64,000 bases of DNA, taken from positions 124,001 through 188,000 of the forward strand of contig CP060531.1 of the NCBI GenBank assembly GCA_016806715.1, in the 5' to 3' direction. Below the pieces are notes generated by a model that was not told the DNA's origin, did not search any database, and worked only from the letters and a program-made list of their open reading frames with translations. The number at the start of each line of letters is the position of its first letter. The first letter of the stretch is position 1. This DNA comes from Thermoplasmatales archaeon (GTDB lineage Archaea; Thermoplasmatota; Thermoplasmata; Thermoplasmatales; Thermoplasmataceae). Made by a program: the position numbers and the translations under genes. Below are positions 43,224 through 52,366 of this stretch, piece by piece.

Positions 43224-45143
43224 GTGAATGAAATCCCTGTAGCAATGTCAAACATAGACCTAAACCTCTCAATTGGTGGACCCCAAGGCGGAGGTATAGA
43301 CACATCTTCAAACTTGATAAGCCGTGCTTTTGCATCTTCAGGATATAATGTTCTGGGCGTAAGGGAGTTCCACTCAAACATTAAGGGAAGACACAGTTAT
43401 GTGCATCTGAGAATTAGAGAAGAGCGTCCGAGATCTCTGAAGTATCCGCTCGATTTTCTAGTAGCACTCGATCCGGATACGATATTCGAGCATCTTGACG
43501 ATGTATCCACTGGTACAATAGTTCTGTACGATACAAATGACGAGAACGCTGAACTTGCACAGGCAAGAATGATCATGCGGGACACTGCAAAGAGGATAAA
43601 CGGCGTACTGCAGGAAAACAAACTGGATCTTAATGTTAAGGGCGCACTGGCGCTGATGAAGAAGAATGGTGCCAAGATAATGGGGATACCGTTCTCCAAA
43701 GTTCTGGAGGGCGTTGAGCTCGATGGACCAGCTACAAGGTACTACAATGTGCTGGGAGCTTCCCTCACACTTTCCATAATAGGACTGGACCAAAAGTTCA
43801 CAAGGGATTCATTGAAGCACATATTCGGGAACAAGGAAAAGGTTATTGCACTCAACGTAAAGGTTGTTGATGCAGCCTACAAGTATTGCAGAGATAATGG
43901 CCTGCAGGGAAAGACTCTACCTGACATGGATGCCCCGCCACGCATGCTGCTAACGGGAAATGATGGTGCAGCTCTCGGAAAGATAATGGGTGGACTGAGA
44001 TTCCAGACATACTATCCAATAACCCCTGCTAGTGATGAAAGCTCAATTCTCGAGGAACACGAAGACATCAAATGGCTATCAAATGAGAACAAGAAACTGG
44101 CCAGCGGAGGCATTACTGTTGTACAGACAGAGGACGAATTATCTGCCATAACCATGGCTGAAGGTGCTGCAATTACTGGGGCCAGAAGTGCAACTGCTAC
44201 GAGCGGGCCTGGTTTCTCACTTATGGCTGAGGCGATTTCCTTCGCCGGAATAGATGAGATTCCTGTGGTGATTACTTTTTATCAGAGAGGAGGACCAAGC
44301 ACTGGACTGCCTACGAGGAATGGGCAGGGAGACCTTATGTTTGCAATGAACACCGGGCACGGTGAATTCCCGAAAATGGTTATATCCTCCGGAGACGTTG
44401 AAGAGTGCATATACGATTCAATGAAGGCACTCAATTACGCCCAGAGATACCAGCTTCCCGTGATACACCTTATTGACAAGAACCTTGCAAACACCTCAGA
44501 CTTCGTCCCGGTAATAGAAACGAAGAAAATCAAGGTAGAGCAATCTCTGAAAACTAAAGACAAGTCAGACTTCAAGAGATACACCCTGGACACAAAGAAC
44601 GGTGTTTCGCCAATGGGAGTCTTTGGAAAGGATATTTTCTGGATGACCGGGGATGAACATGATGAACTCGGTCACGTCACAGAAGACCCATTAATAAGGG
44701 ACAGAATGATGGAAAAGAGGTTTACAAAACTCAAAGTTGCAGACGATGAGATACCCGATGAAGACAAGGCTCAGGTTTTTGGAAGCGATCACGCTAAGGT
44801 GACATTCATAACCTGGGGAAGCCAGAAAGGCGTCATCTTGGACGCAATTGACGGCCTAAAGGCAAAGGGAATAGAGGCAAACATGCTCTACCTGAAGATG
44901 TTCGAGCCTTTTCCGTCAAAATTTGTGGACAAAATCCTTAAAAAAGCAGGTACAGTCATAGATGTGGAAAGCAATATGACCGGGCAGGCTGCAAAGGTAA
45001 TCAGGATGAATACTGGTTTTGAAGTGACAAACTTTATTTTGAAATACAATGGAAGGCATATTACAGAGGACGAGCTGATATCTGCTACGTCAGATATTGT
45101 CAGCAAGAAGAAAAAAATAGTGGTGTTGGAAAATGGCGCATAA
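43224..45143 (+). CDS. korA: 2-oxoacid:ferredoxin oxidoreductase, alpha subunit (gamma-alpha fusion)
   Basis: 639 residues. N-terminal gamma-like domain with GGPQGGGIDTSSNL, then the alpha domain with the YPITP motif (YYPITPASDESSILEEHED) and ATATSGPGFSLMAEAISFAG. With the beta subunit it oxidatively decarboxylates 2-oxoacids to acyl-CoA and reduces ferredoxin. The two-subunit form is that of Sulfolobus and Thermoplasmatales. GTG 43224 and ATG 43245 are both possible starts; ATG gives MSNIDLNLSIGGPQGGG, closer to the family. Overlaps korB by 11 bases. Confidence 0.92.
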   Translation: MNEIPVAMSNIDLNLSIGGPQGGGIDTSSNLISRAFASSGYNVLGVREFHSNIKGRHSYVHLRIREERPRSLKYPLDFLVALDPDTIFEHLDDVSTGTIVLYDTNDENAELAQARMIMRDTAKRINGVLQENKLDLNVKGALALMKKNGAKIMGIPFSKVLEGVELDGPATRYYNVLGASLTLSIIGLDQKFTRDSLKHIFGNKEKVIALNVKVVDAAYKYCRDNGLQGKTLPDMDAPPRMLLTGNDGAALGKIMGGLRFQTYYPITPASDESSILEEHEDIKWLSNENKKLASGGITVVQTEDELSAITMAEGAAITGARSATATSGPGFSLMAEAISFAGIDEIPVVITFYQRGGPSTGLPTRNGQGDLMFAMNTGHGEFPKMVISSGDVEECIYDSMKALNYAQRYQLPVIHLIDKNLANTSDFVPVIETKKIKVEQSLKTKDKSDFKRYTLDTKNGVSPMGVFGKDIFWMTGDEHDELGHVTEDPLIRDRMMEKRFTKLKVADDEIPDEDKAQVFGSDHAKVTFITWGSQKGVILDAIDGLKAKGIEANMLYLKMFEPFPSKFVDKILKKAGTVIDVESNMTGQAAKVIRMNTGFEVTNFILKYNGRHITEDELISATSDIVSKKKKIVVLENGA

Positions 45144-46059
45144 TTTTAGATCGGATGTTGCAATAGATTGGTGTCCCGGATGCGGTGATTTTGGTATCGT
45201 TACGGGACTTACTCAGGCACTCACGGAACTGAATTACGGACCCAATGATGTGGTTGCAGTTTCAGGTATTGGATGTTCAGGAAAGACCCCGCACTACCTC
45301 AACATGGCAGGTATTCACACACTTCATGGCAGATCCATACCCTACGCCACTGGAGTAAAGCTGGCCAACCCAAGGCTGAAGGTAATAGTTACAAGTGGTG
45401 ACGGAGACATGCTTAGTATAGGGGCAGGACACTTTGTTGCGGAAGGGAGGAGAAATACCGGCCTGACGATAATATTATACGATAATGAGGTCTATGGCCT
45501 TACCAAGGGACAGGCCGCACCCACCATGGCGCTCGGTGAGAAGACAAAAGGGCTCGCCAGACCGAACGTTTTCGGGAAAGTCAACCCAATTACCATGGCG
45601 CTATCTTCAGGATATTCCTTTGTAGCCAGGGGATTCTCATTTGATACCAAACACCTCAAGGAACTCATAAAGAAGGCAATGATCCACGAGGGTTCATCTT
45701 TCATCGATGTACTCCAGCCTTGCCCAACTTACAACAACATAAACACCATGGAATGGTACAGAGGGAAGGTCTACAAGATGGATGATGAAAAGTCATGGGA
45801 TCCTGTTGTACTGCCAGATACCTCCGCGGAAAGTGTAAGTGAAAAGTTCAACAACGCATATAAGAGAGGTTTGGAGTGGGATGACAAGATTCCGATTGGT
45901 GTGTTCTACGACAACAGAGCTATCCCAAGTTTCGTCAAGAGAATTGCGGAATACTTGCCGGACTACCTGAACAACCCACCAGCTGAGCAGATCGTGGCTG
46001 GCACAGACGGATATACTAATGTGGATCCGTTCAAGACGTTTGCTGACAGAGTGATATAG
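45133..46059 (+). CDS. korB: 2-oxoacid:ferredoxin oxidoreductase, beta subunit
   Basis: 308 residues. Thiamine-diphosphate site GDGDMLSIGAGH, and cysteines for the single 4Fe-4S cluster: WCPGCGDFG, GIGCSGKT and LQPCPTYNN. EVYGLTKGQAAPTM is the family's Mg/TPP loop. Carries electrons to ferredoxin. Translated from within the end of korA. The 3' region contains a strong inverted repeat. Confidence 0.93.
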   Translation: MAHNFRSDVAIDWCPGCGDFGIVTGLTQALTELNYGPNDVVAVSGIGCSGKTPHYLNMAGIHTLHGRSIPYATGVKLANPRLKVIVTSGDGDMLSIGAGHFVAEGRRNTGLTIILYDNEVYGLTKGQAAPTMALGEKTKGLARPNVFGKVNPITMALSSGYSFVARGFSFDTKHLKELIKKAMIHEGSSFIDVLQPCPTYNNINTMEWYRGKVYKMDDEKSWDPVVLPDTSAESVSEKFNNAYKRGLEWDDKIPIGVFYDNRAIPSFVKRIAEYLPDYLNNPPAEQIVAGTDGYTNVDPFKTFADRVI

Positions 46060-46087
46060 GCTTTAGGAAATCCTAGCAGAAAGCCAG

Positions 46088-46162
46088 CAGCTTAGATTGC
46101 GGGATTAACCCGGATACGCATATGCGCTGAAAGGATCATTGATCCAGTCCCGCAATTAGCTG
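46088..46162. repeat. 75-base inverted repeat, possible three-way-junction RNA or bidirectional terminator
   Basis: The ends pair as CAGCT (46088-46092) with AGCTG (46158-46162) and ATTGCGGGA (46096-46104) with TCCCGCAAT (46148-46156), 14 pairs with a small bulge. Inside are the palindrome CGCATATGCG (46117-46126) and hairpin GGATC-ATT-GATCC (46133-46145). It lies between the convergent korB and LysE-type genes. No T-run follows on either side, so it is not a plain terminator. Confidence 0.45.
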
Positions 46163-46205
46163 TCAGTGAATCCGGAACTTCACGCACTAAAGTAGTGTGA
46201 TTAAG

Positions 46206-46781
46206 CTAGAGAACAAGCAAAATAAAGTATATTCCAAAAGCTATCAGGGATATTGTGCTGAAACCCCTGGTTATCTTCTTAACTCTTTTTCCAAATTTTA
46301 TAACCGAGAACCTAATGAGGAATCCGAGGACAAACACCCAAAGCGTTGTCCCTATGAAAAGGAAAATAAAGGGGTAATAACTGAATATCTCATAGAATCC
46401 AAGTCCGGCAGTAAACCACCAGATTATCTGGAACGGATTTACAATTCCTATCAGCAGTCCAGATAGGTAACCGGAGGAATGTTGCCTGATCGTTGTAGGG
46501 TCGCTTTTAGCCCTGGAAATCATGTATGCCATGAGAAAGAAAATCAATGCTCCGGCAAGATATATTATTTTGTCATACCTAGCCAAAGCCACTGAGTAAC
46601 CAAATGTGAGGACGACAATCATCATGACAAGATCTGCTGTCATTGCTCCAAAACCCACAGACACCCCGCCAAGAGCCGAATGTGAAGATTTTTCAACGAT
46701 CAACGCAGTTACAGGACCTGGAGGAGCTGCTAGCGAAACTCCAAGCAATATACCCAAAGCCGCAGTTGAGATAAGGTCCAC
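46206..46781 (-). CDS. LysE-family amino-acid exporter
   Basis: 191 residues, six membrane helices. AALGILLGVSLAAPPGPVTA at the N terminus is the LysE/RhtB signature (PPGP), and GIVNPFQIIWWFTAGLGFY is the conserved N-P loop of helix 4. Probably exports amino acids or related solutes. Divergent from the metallo-hydrolase gene. Confidence 0.8.
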   Translation of the reverse strand: MDLISTAALGILLGVSLAAPPGPVTALIVEKSSHSALGGVSVGFGAMTADLVMMIVVLTFGYSVALARYDKIIYLAGALIFFLMAYMISRAKSDPTTIRQHSSGYLSGLLIGIVNPFQIIWWFTAGLGFYEIFSYYPFIFLFIGTTLWVFVLGFLIRFSVIKFGKRVKKITRGFSTISLIAFGIYFILLVL

Positions 46782-46865
46782 GTCGTGGAAATGGAACGCG
46801 ATATAACAATTTTCCCGTCCCGCGACCTAAGGAAAATAATTTATCTTGAGAGATCATTTCAAATC

Positions 46866-47567
46866 ATGACAGACAAGGTATTAGTAAAATGGCATGGTCA
46901 CGCCTGCTTCACCCTGGATTTTGGTAAAAAAGTTGTTGTCGATCCGTTTATTACCGGAAATCCATCTGCAAAAATAAAAAAAGAGGATATAAAGGCTGAT
47001 CTTGTTGTGGTTACTCATGGGCACTCCGATCACGTCGGGGACTCAGTTTATATAGCAAAGAAGAACGGCGTCCCTCTTGTAACAATGGTTGAACTTGCCT
47101 GGATACTCGAGGAGGAGAACAAGGATCTCAATGCCATCGGAATAAACTACAGCGGAAATACAAAGGTTGATGGTATAAAGGTTAGCGCAGTTCTCGCCAC
47201 GCACTCTTCCGGGTATAATGGAAAGTATGCAGGAGGACCCACAGGAATGATCATTGAGAACGGGGTCAGCGTCTATCATGCCGGCGACACGGGAGTATTC
47301 AAGGATATGGAGCTCATAGGCGAGATGTACCACCCTGACGTTGCACTGCTCCCAATTGGAGGACATTATACCATGTCTCCACACGAGGCCGCCATTGCAG
47401 CAGGCATGATAAAGGCACCTGCCGTGGTTCCAATGCACTATAACACTTTTGACCTGATCAAGCAGGATCCTGCAGAGTTCAAGAAAGAAGCTGAAGAAAA
47501 CCATAAGGTTAAGGTCAGCATAATGAAAGTTGAAGAGGAGTTATCTTTTGATAAAGCTAGACACTGA
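46866..47567 (+). CDS. UPF0173 metal-dependent hydrolase (metallo-beta-lactamase fold)
   Basis: 233 residues from ATG 46866; upstream in-frame codons to 46785 overlap the divergent promoter, and TAATTTATC ~25 bases before this ATG indicates a leaderless mRNA. MBL motifs: VVVTHGHSDHVGD (H-x-H-x-DH), ATHSSGYNG, YHAGDTGVF and PMHYNTF. UPF0173 proteins are related to ascorbate-6-phosphate lactonase; the substrate here is unknown. Overlaps the methyltransferase gene. Confidence 0.85.
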   Translation: MTDKVLVKWHGHACFTLDFGKKVVVDPFITGNPSAKIKKEDIKADLVVVTHGHSDHVGDSVYIAKKNGVPLVTMVELAWILEEENKDLNAIGINYSGNTKVDGIKVSAVLATHSSGYNGKYAGGPTGMIIENGVSVYHAGDTGVFKDMELIGEMYHPDVALLPIGGHYTMSPHEAAIAAGMIKAPAVVPMHYNTFDLIKQDPAEFKKEAEENHKVKVSIMKVEEELSFDKARH

Positions 47568-48183
47568 TGGAAAACTGCTCTATGATTTTCTCGGAACTGA
47601 TAAGGGTGTGTTCGAGAAGACCATGGATGAAGCGGGCGTCATCGTCGATTACGTAGATGCGAAGATAGGCGGGAAGGACTACTGGCAGGTTTCGTACGAT
47701 GAACTGCAGATCATATACGCCGTGGTTAAACTCAAACGTCCAAAACTGGTAGTGGAAACTGGAGTCGGTCCGGGCACAACCACAACTGCAATATTGAGCG
47801 CAATGCGTGGAACAAAAGGGATGCTGGTTAGTTTCGACCTTGGAGTGAAATACGGCGAGGAAAAGGATACGATTCCGGTTGGCTGGGTCATCCCGGAAGA
47901 CCTCAAATCCAGATGGAAACTGGTTATTGGGGATTCCAGGGTCACGCTGGAAAAGACCATAAGGGATTACGGAGAAATAAACATATTTTTTCATGACTCC
48001 GAGCATGAATACGATCACGTAATGTTTGAGCTAAACACCGCAAAAAAGTATGCCGGAAAGAAACCGCTCTTCATCGTGGACAATTATGACTGGACAGATG
48101 CCCCTGCCCGCTTTGCACAAAATAATTCATATAAACTGGTAAATGCAGCTGACGACCTCTGTCTTATCTTCCCTCAGGCCTGA
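47548..48183 (+). CDS. Class I SAM-dependent methyltransferase (Methyltransf_24-like)
   Basis: 211 residues from TTG 47548, chosen because GAGGAG lies 7 bases upstream; TTG 47530 would overlap that site. SAM-binding motif I is LVVETGVGPGTTTTAILSAM, the acidic motif II is MLVSFDLG, and NIFFHDSEHEYDHVMFEL is motif IV. Similar proteins include O-methyltransferases and cephalosporin-hydroxylase-like enzymes. Substrate unknown. Coupled to the MBL hydrolase (20-base overlap) and convergent with cdc6 (10-base overlap). Confidence 0.7.
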   Translation: MIKLDTDGKLLYDFLGTDKGVFEKTMDEAGVIVDYVDAKIGGKDYWQVSYDELQIIYAVVKLKRPKLVVETGVGPGTTTTAILSAMRGTKGMLVSFDLGVKYGEEKDTIPVGWVIPEDLKSRWKLVIGDSRVTLEKTIRDYGEINIFFHDSEHEYDHVMFELNTAKKYAGKKPLFIVDNYDWTDAPARFAQNNSYKLVNAADDLCLIFPQA

Positions 48184-49493
48184 CCGTCATCTGGCACTGA
48201 TTCCTTCATATCATCAAGTTTCTTTATCAGGTCGTCAGGCTTTAGTTTTTGCTGGTCCTTGAGGTCAGTGTCAAACCTGTACTGTTTCGTTACTTTTACA
48301 CCCCTGAACATTGAGAGGTCTTCATCCTCTAGCAGGTATTTCTTTACAGATTCAAGGATACCCATCACCTGAATGATCTTAGTCCTCCCATATCTCCCCA
48401 TGCTCTTGACAGAAGACGAGATAAGCCCGAAGTCCTCAAGTTCCGACGTAATGTCGCTTATCCTCCTTGGTGTAAGGGCCTGGAAACCAAGTTCAACACA
48501 GATGTTCCTGTAGTTTTCATATAATTCTCCCGTCACCATAAGTGATGAGTCTATCTCTTGAGTGACAACAGCGGATAGCAGCACGAGTTTTGATTGCAGC
48601 GGGAGTGTGGTTACAGCTTCCTTCAGGACATCCATTTCAAATTTATCCCTAGCGCTGTATACCTCGGTGTCAGTAACTATATTTTTCTTGTTCCGGATTG
48701 CAACTTCTATTGATATTCTCAGAAGGTCTATCGCCTTTCTTGCATCGCCATGTTCCTGTGCACCTATGGCTGCACAGAGGTTTATGGCTGAATCCTCGAT
48801 CGCGCTGTCCTTTACAATCCCCTGAGTTCTATACTTCAGTATATCTTTCAATTCTGATGCATTGTAAGGAGGGAAGAGGATGCTTTCCTGGTTCAGCCTG
48901 CTCTTCACCCTTGCATCAAGTGATTCTTGAAATCCAGTATCATTGGTGATCCCTATTATGGATGTCTTTCCGCCATATGTGTCATCCGTTGTCTTGAGGA
49001 TTGCATACAGTGCATCCCCTCCATTTTTCAGAACGAGTTTGTCAATCTCATCAAGGACGACCAGTAAGAATTTGTTGTTTGTGTTTACCCGCCTCATCAA
49101 CTCATTGTATATGCGGTCAAGTGGTAGTCCAAGCTCGGGTATGTTGTCCTCATCCAATTTTGAGAGCGAATTGGCCATTTCAACAAGGATAGAATATGGG
49201 GAATCGAAAATCTGACAGTTGACATAAACGACCTGAACGTTGGAGTTAGCTGCCTCTGCGAGCATTTTTGAAACATACCTTGTGGTTGAGGTCTTTCCAC
49301 TCCCTGTTTTTCCGTAAATAATTATGTTTGATGGCCTTGTATTTCTCATTATGCTGCCGAGTATTGATACTATTTTTTCTATCTGTATCTCCCTGTGTGG
49401 AAAATTATCCGGGATGAAAGAACCTCCCAGCGACGCAAGATCTCCGGTCAGAATCTCGCTCTTGCCTGAAACTTCAAAAAATGGATTTGGCAT
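48174..49493 (-). CDS. cdc6: Orc1/Cdc6 replication initiator
   Basis: 439 residues. AAA+ domain with Walker A GKTGSGKTSTTRYVSKML, Walker B LLVVLDEIDKL, sensor 1 IIGITND and the arginine finger LDARVKSRL; the C-terminal winged helix (~res 300-400, ISDITSELEDFGLISSSVKS) binds origin DNA. Loads MCM at origins. Archaeal cdc6 genes commonly lie beside the origin they serve, and here a ~560-base non-coding region lies directly upstream. Confidence 0.95.
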   Translation of the reverse strand: MPNPFFEVSGKSEILTGDLASLGGSFIPDNFPHREIQIEKIVSILGSIMRNTRPSNIIIYGKTGSGKTSTTRYVSKMLAEAANSNVQVVYVNCQIFDSPYSILVEMANSLSKLDEDNIPELGLPLDRIYNELMRRVNTNNKFLLVVLDEIDKLVLKNGGDALYAILKTTDDTYGGKTSIIGITNDTGFQESLDARVKSRLNQESILFPPYNASELKDILKYRTQGIVKDSAIEDSAINLCAAIGAQEHGDARKAIDLLRISIEVAIRNKKNIVTDTEVYSARDKFEMDVLKEAVTTLPLQSKLVLLSAVVTQEIDSSLMVTGELYENYRNICVELGFQALTPRRISDITSELEDFGLISSSVKSMGRYGRTKIIQVMGILESVKKYLLEDEDLSMFRGVKVTKQYRFDTDLKDQQKLKPDDLIKKLDDMKESVPDDGQA

Positions 49494-50053
49494 AATCTAT
49501 CAGTAAAGAAAGAATAGAAGAGTTAACTACTATAAACTTTGCTCATAAAATTTTACCATTAATATTTCAATAGGGGATTAATTTCACAGACACAGTCAGG
49601 TTACGGTTTCCGTTAATCATATTAACTTCGACCTTTGGAAGTTCTCATCCGACTGATGCTTAAACTTCGTGGATATAACCCAATACCCTCTATCCCGTTC
49701 CCTTTCGGTTCAGGGATTGCGTTTTTGACGCTTAGCCTGACCTATTTTGCCTGTGTTTTACGGTAGGTCACCAACCCCCATACACATCCATCTTCTCTTG
49801 CGCAGAAGACTTCATTATGTTCATCGCTTTCCGGCACCTTTGTCCAAATTCAAAGGAATTGGACTAATGCAGTTATGCAGAAAAGCTCACGGAAAACAAA
49901 TCTCTGCATGATTTTAAAAAAAAAATTGCGTATGCTGACGTTGTTTTTAGATCCTCCATAATGTTCTTTTTCGCTTTCAATGTTAATTCCATACATACTA
50001 TGAATACGTATGGTTATCATTTTACTTGACCATACTCCCTGAAAGTTTGCTGA
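49494..50053. other. Likely replication origin (oriC) region upstream of cdc6
   Basis: 560 bases without a gene. AT-rich block at 49520-49580 next to the initiator gene and an A-run at ~49915-49925 could unwind. Possible initiator sites are related TTCCG-type words: GGTTTCCGTT (~49597), GCTTTCCGG and, inverted, CACGGAAAAC (~49888). Inverted repeats include TGACCTA/TAGGTCA (49738-49770) and GTCCAAATTC/GAATTGGAC (49842-49864). No copy of the well-known archaeal ORB consensus was recognised, so binding sites are unproven. Confidence 0.45.
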
Positions 50054-51370
50054 TCAGATAATGGCTTTGACTTCCGGATTTGCCACATTTCTGTCGAAGG
50101 GCATTATACTTGAGTTTTCAAGCATCTTTATATACCCTACAAGGTACATTGATCCTGCTATCAGTACATAATCGGAGTTGTCTATTGCATATTTGTAAGC
50201 CTCAGAAGGATCCGGGATAACCTTCACTTTATCAAACACCTGGCCGGCAACTTTCCCAAGGTCATCGGCTGCCATTGCCCGCGGTGTATCCTGAGGGGTC
50301 GTAATTATAATATCGTCGGAGAGTTCGCGGATTATCCGTAAGTACGAGAAGAAATCCTTGTCTTCAAGCATGCCGATCACGAGCCTTGGTTTAACGTTTA
50401 TGAATCTCTTGAAAGATGAGACCAGTGCATGGGCGGCTGGTGGATTATGTGCACAATCAACCATGACGGTCGGATCATTCCTTATTATCTCCATTCTTGC
50501 AGGCCAGCGCGCCTGAGAGATTCCTCGCTCAATAGTGCTTTTATCTGCTGATACAGTATTTCCGTTCTCTATGGCGAGAATTGCTGCCGCTATATTTCTG
50601 ACCTGAAAATCTCCTATTGTGGAAGTATTCAGTTCATATGTGTTTGCCGGAGTTTTCAGGACAAACGACATTCCATTTCCGGTTATTCTCAGGTTTTTCA
50701 CCGAAGATGCCTTTGATACTCTTATGAGCCTGCTTGTCTTCAAATCTGCAACCCTGGAAACAGTTCTGACAACCTCTTCCTTGTCATCGAGCAGGATCGT
50801 TGGAATCCCGTCTTTTATTATCCCGGCTTTTTCATATGCAATAGAGGTGAGGGAGCAACCAAGCTTATCAGAATGGTCATACCCTATGTTTGCGATAATA
50901 CTGACTTCAGGATTGACTATATTCGTTGAGTCCAGCCTTCCTCCGAGCCCGACCTCTATCGATGCCACCTTCACATTCCTGTCGGAAAAATACCTGAATG
51001 CCATTGCGGTGGTCACCTCGAAAAATGTCGGGTTCCTGTCGGAAAGCTTCAGATACTCTATTTCCGCCATGTGTTTCTGGATAAAATTGGAGATGTAAGA
51101 ATCTTCTATAAATGTGTCATCTGCCATTATTCTCTCATTGAATTTAACAAGATGCGGAGAAATATAAATTCCGGCTGGCGTGTGCTGTTGCAGAACATTG
51201 TAAACGAAGGAGGTGATGGAACCTTTTCCATTGGTTCCAGCCACATGAAAAGCGCTGAAATCCTTCTCTGGATTGCCGATCATTGATGAGAATTCTCTTG
51301 TAACACTGAGATCTAGCTTTATCCCTTCCCTGTTCAGGGCATATAGATATTCCAGATTGGGATTGAGCAC
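50054..51370 (-). CDS. folC: Folylpolyglutamate/dihydrofolate synthase (Mur ligase family)
   Basis: 438 residues. ATP site HVAGTNGKGSITSFVYNVL, then YISPHLVKFNERI, IEVGLGGRLDSTNI, IANIGYDHSDKLG and VMVDCAHNPPAA, the classical FolC order. Adds glutamate to folate or a related C1 carrier. ATG 51370. Single gene. Confidence 0.9.
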   Translation of the reverse strand: MLNPNLEYLYALNREGIKLDLSVTREFSSMIGNPEKDFSAFHVAGTNGKGSITSFVYNVLQQHTPAGIYISPHLVKFNERIMADDTFIEDSYISNFIQKHMAEIEYLKLSDRNPTFFEVTTAMAFRYFSDRNVKVASIEVGLGGRLDSTNIVNPEVSIIANIGYDHSDKLGCSLTSIAYEKAGIIKDGIPTILLDDKEEVVRTVSRVADLKTSRLIRVSKASSVKNLRITGNGMSFVLKTPANTYELNTSTIGDFQVRNIAAAILAIENGNTVSADKSTIERGISQARWPARMEIIRNDPTVMVDCAHNPPAAHALVSSFKRFINVKPRLVIGMLEDKDFFSYLRIIRELSDDIIITTPQDTPRAMAADDLGKVAGQVFDKVKVIPDPSEAYKYAIDNSDYVLIAGSMYLVGYIKMLENSSIMPFDRNVANPEVKAII

Positions 51371-51482
51371 GGCAGAGGCATATCCAGGAGATTAAAATAC
51401 TTACCTGATTCAATATTGCAGATATTCTCCGGATCGCATGTCTGGAACCAGGAGTTGCCTGTCTATTTGCATTATGAAGAAA

Positions 51483-52103
51483 TCAGTCAGAATGGCTGTT
51501 CCTGATTTCCTTCAATGCCTCCTGGTCCCTGCAATACAGGTATGGGGCAAGATCAAGGGAAGGTGGCGACTTCCCTAGTTTTCTACTGTACACATTCCTC
51601 AGGTTCTTGTCTACCTCATCGCAGTAGTCCTTCCACGTGACGCCAAGGCTTTCAACATACTTTTTCTCTATGCCGGTTGCAACCTCGTGGGCATAGGGAT
51701 ATTCATATCCATCATCCGAAAGCCATTTCTCGGGAAGTTCGTGATGTAAACCTATGCTCTCCCGGGCATCGACATCCTTCCCCTTTATGTGCATGATCTT
51801 TGGAAAGTGTTCATCCAGGTATACTGTACTGCCATCAAGTGAGTATCCTCCAGTGTACTTTATGTCATAACTTGTGCTTACCCTTACGCTCCCTCCATCT
51901 TTCTTCTCTATGGCCTTACCAATCTGGTTGCCGTTCATACGGACAGCGACTCCATCGACATCCAGGAATTGACCCTTCTCTACGTCTACGCTGGCTATAA
52001 TTTTTACATATTCCGGGTCGAGGAAATTTATGCCAATTATCCTGTATTCGCCGAGCTTTTCGTTTCTATCCTTCTGGTGCTCAATAACCTCAAACCTTGC
52101 CAT
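51483..52103 (-). CDS. Unknown protein with HHE-x2-E / AHE-x-AT-x2-E motif
   Basis: 206 residues. The N-terminal ~90 residues look beta-rich (GVAVRMNGNQIGKAIE, SYDIKYTGGYSLDGSTVYLD). The C-terminal half has FPKIMHIKGKDVDARESIGL, HHELPEKWL, AHEVATGIEKKYVESLGVTW and KDYCDEVDK. This His/Glu pattern resembles a domain seen in phage and bacterial hypothetical proteins (HE-x2-E ... AH-x2-A-x2-E), which may be a metal site. No firm family. Single gene, ATG 52103. Confidence 0.45.
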   Translation of the reverse strand: MARFEVIEHQKDRNEKLGEYRIIGINFLDPEYVKIIASVDVEKGQFLDVDGVAVRMNGNQIGKAIEKKDGGSVRVSTSYDIKYTGGYSLDGSTVYLDEHFPKIMHIKGKDVDARESIGLHHELPEKWLSDDGYEYPYAHEVATGIEKKYVESLGVTWKDYCDEVDKNLRNVYSRKLGKSPPSLDLAPYLYCRDQEALKEIRNSHSD

Positions 52104-52366
52104 GAATATTCAGCGCATGATCAGTAAAAAGGATTTGCAATTTGATTATTCTTGCCCATTTTTTTTTAGATTTACTGCATGAACAGCTTCCAGATAGGGC
52201 CAGAAAATGGGCAGTTTTCATGCCCTACTTTGGTATATCTGCGAACACTAAATTAATCGTAGACCCGGGGGGATAACACAATGTAACATAGGGTGAAACA
52301 ATCATTTGCTATCCGTTAATACAAGTCGTGAAAAACATATATAACGTTTAAACCTTAACCTGAGCA

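Noticed and set aside
49723-49732. TTTTGACGCT, same as the right tip of the DDE element
   Set aside because: Only 10 bases match and the rest of the terminal repeat is absent, so chance is likely.
49494-50053. RNase P or SRP RNA in the cdc6-upstream gap
   Set aside because: The conserved core words of these RNAs were not found; inverted repeats there fit an origin better.
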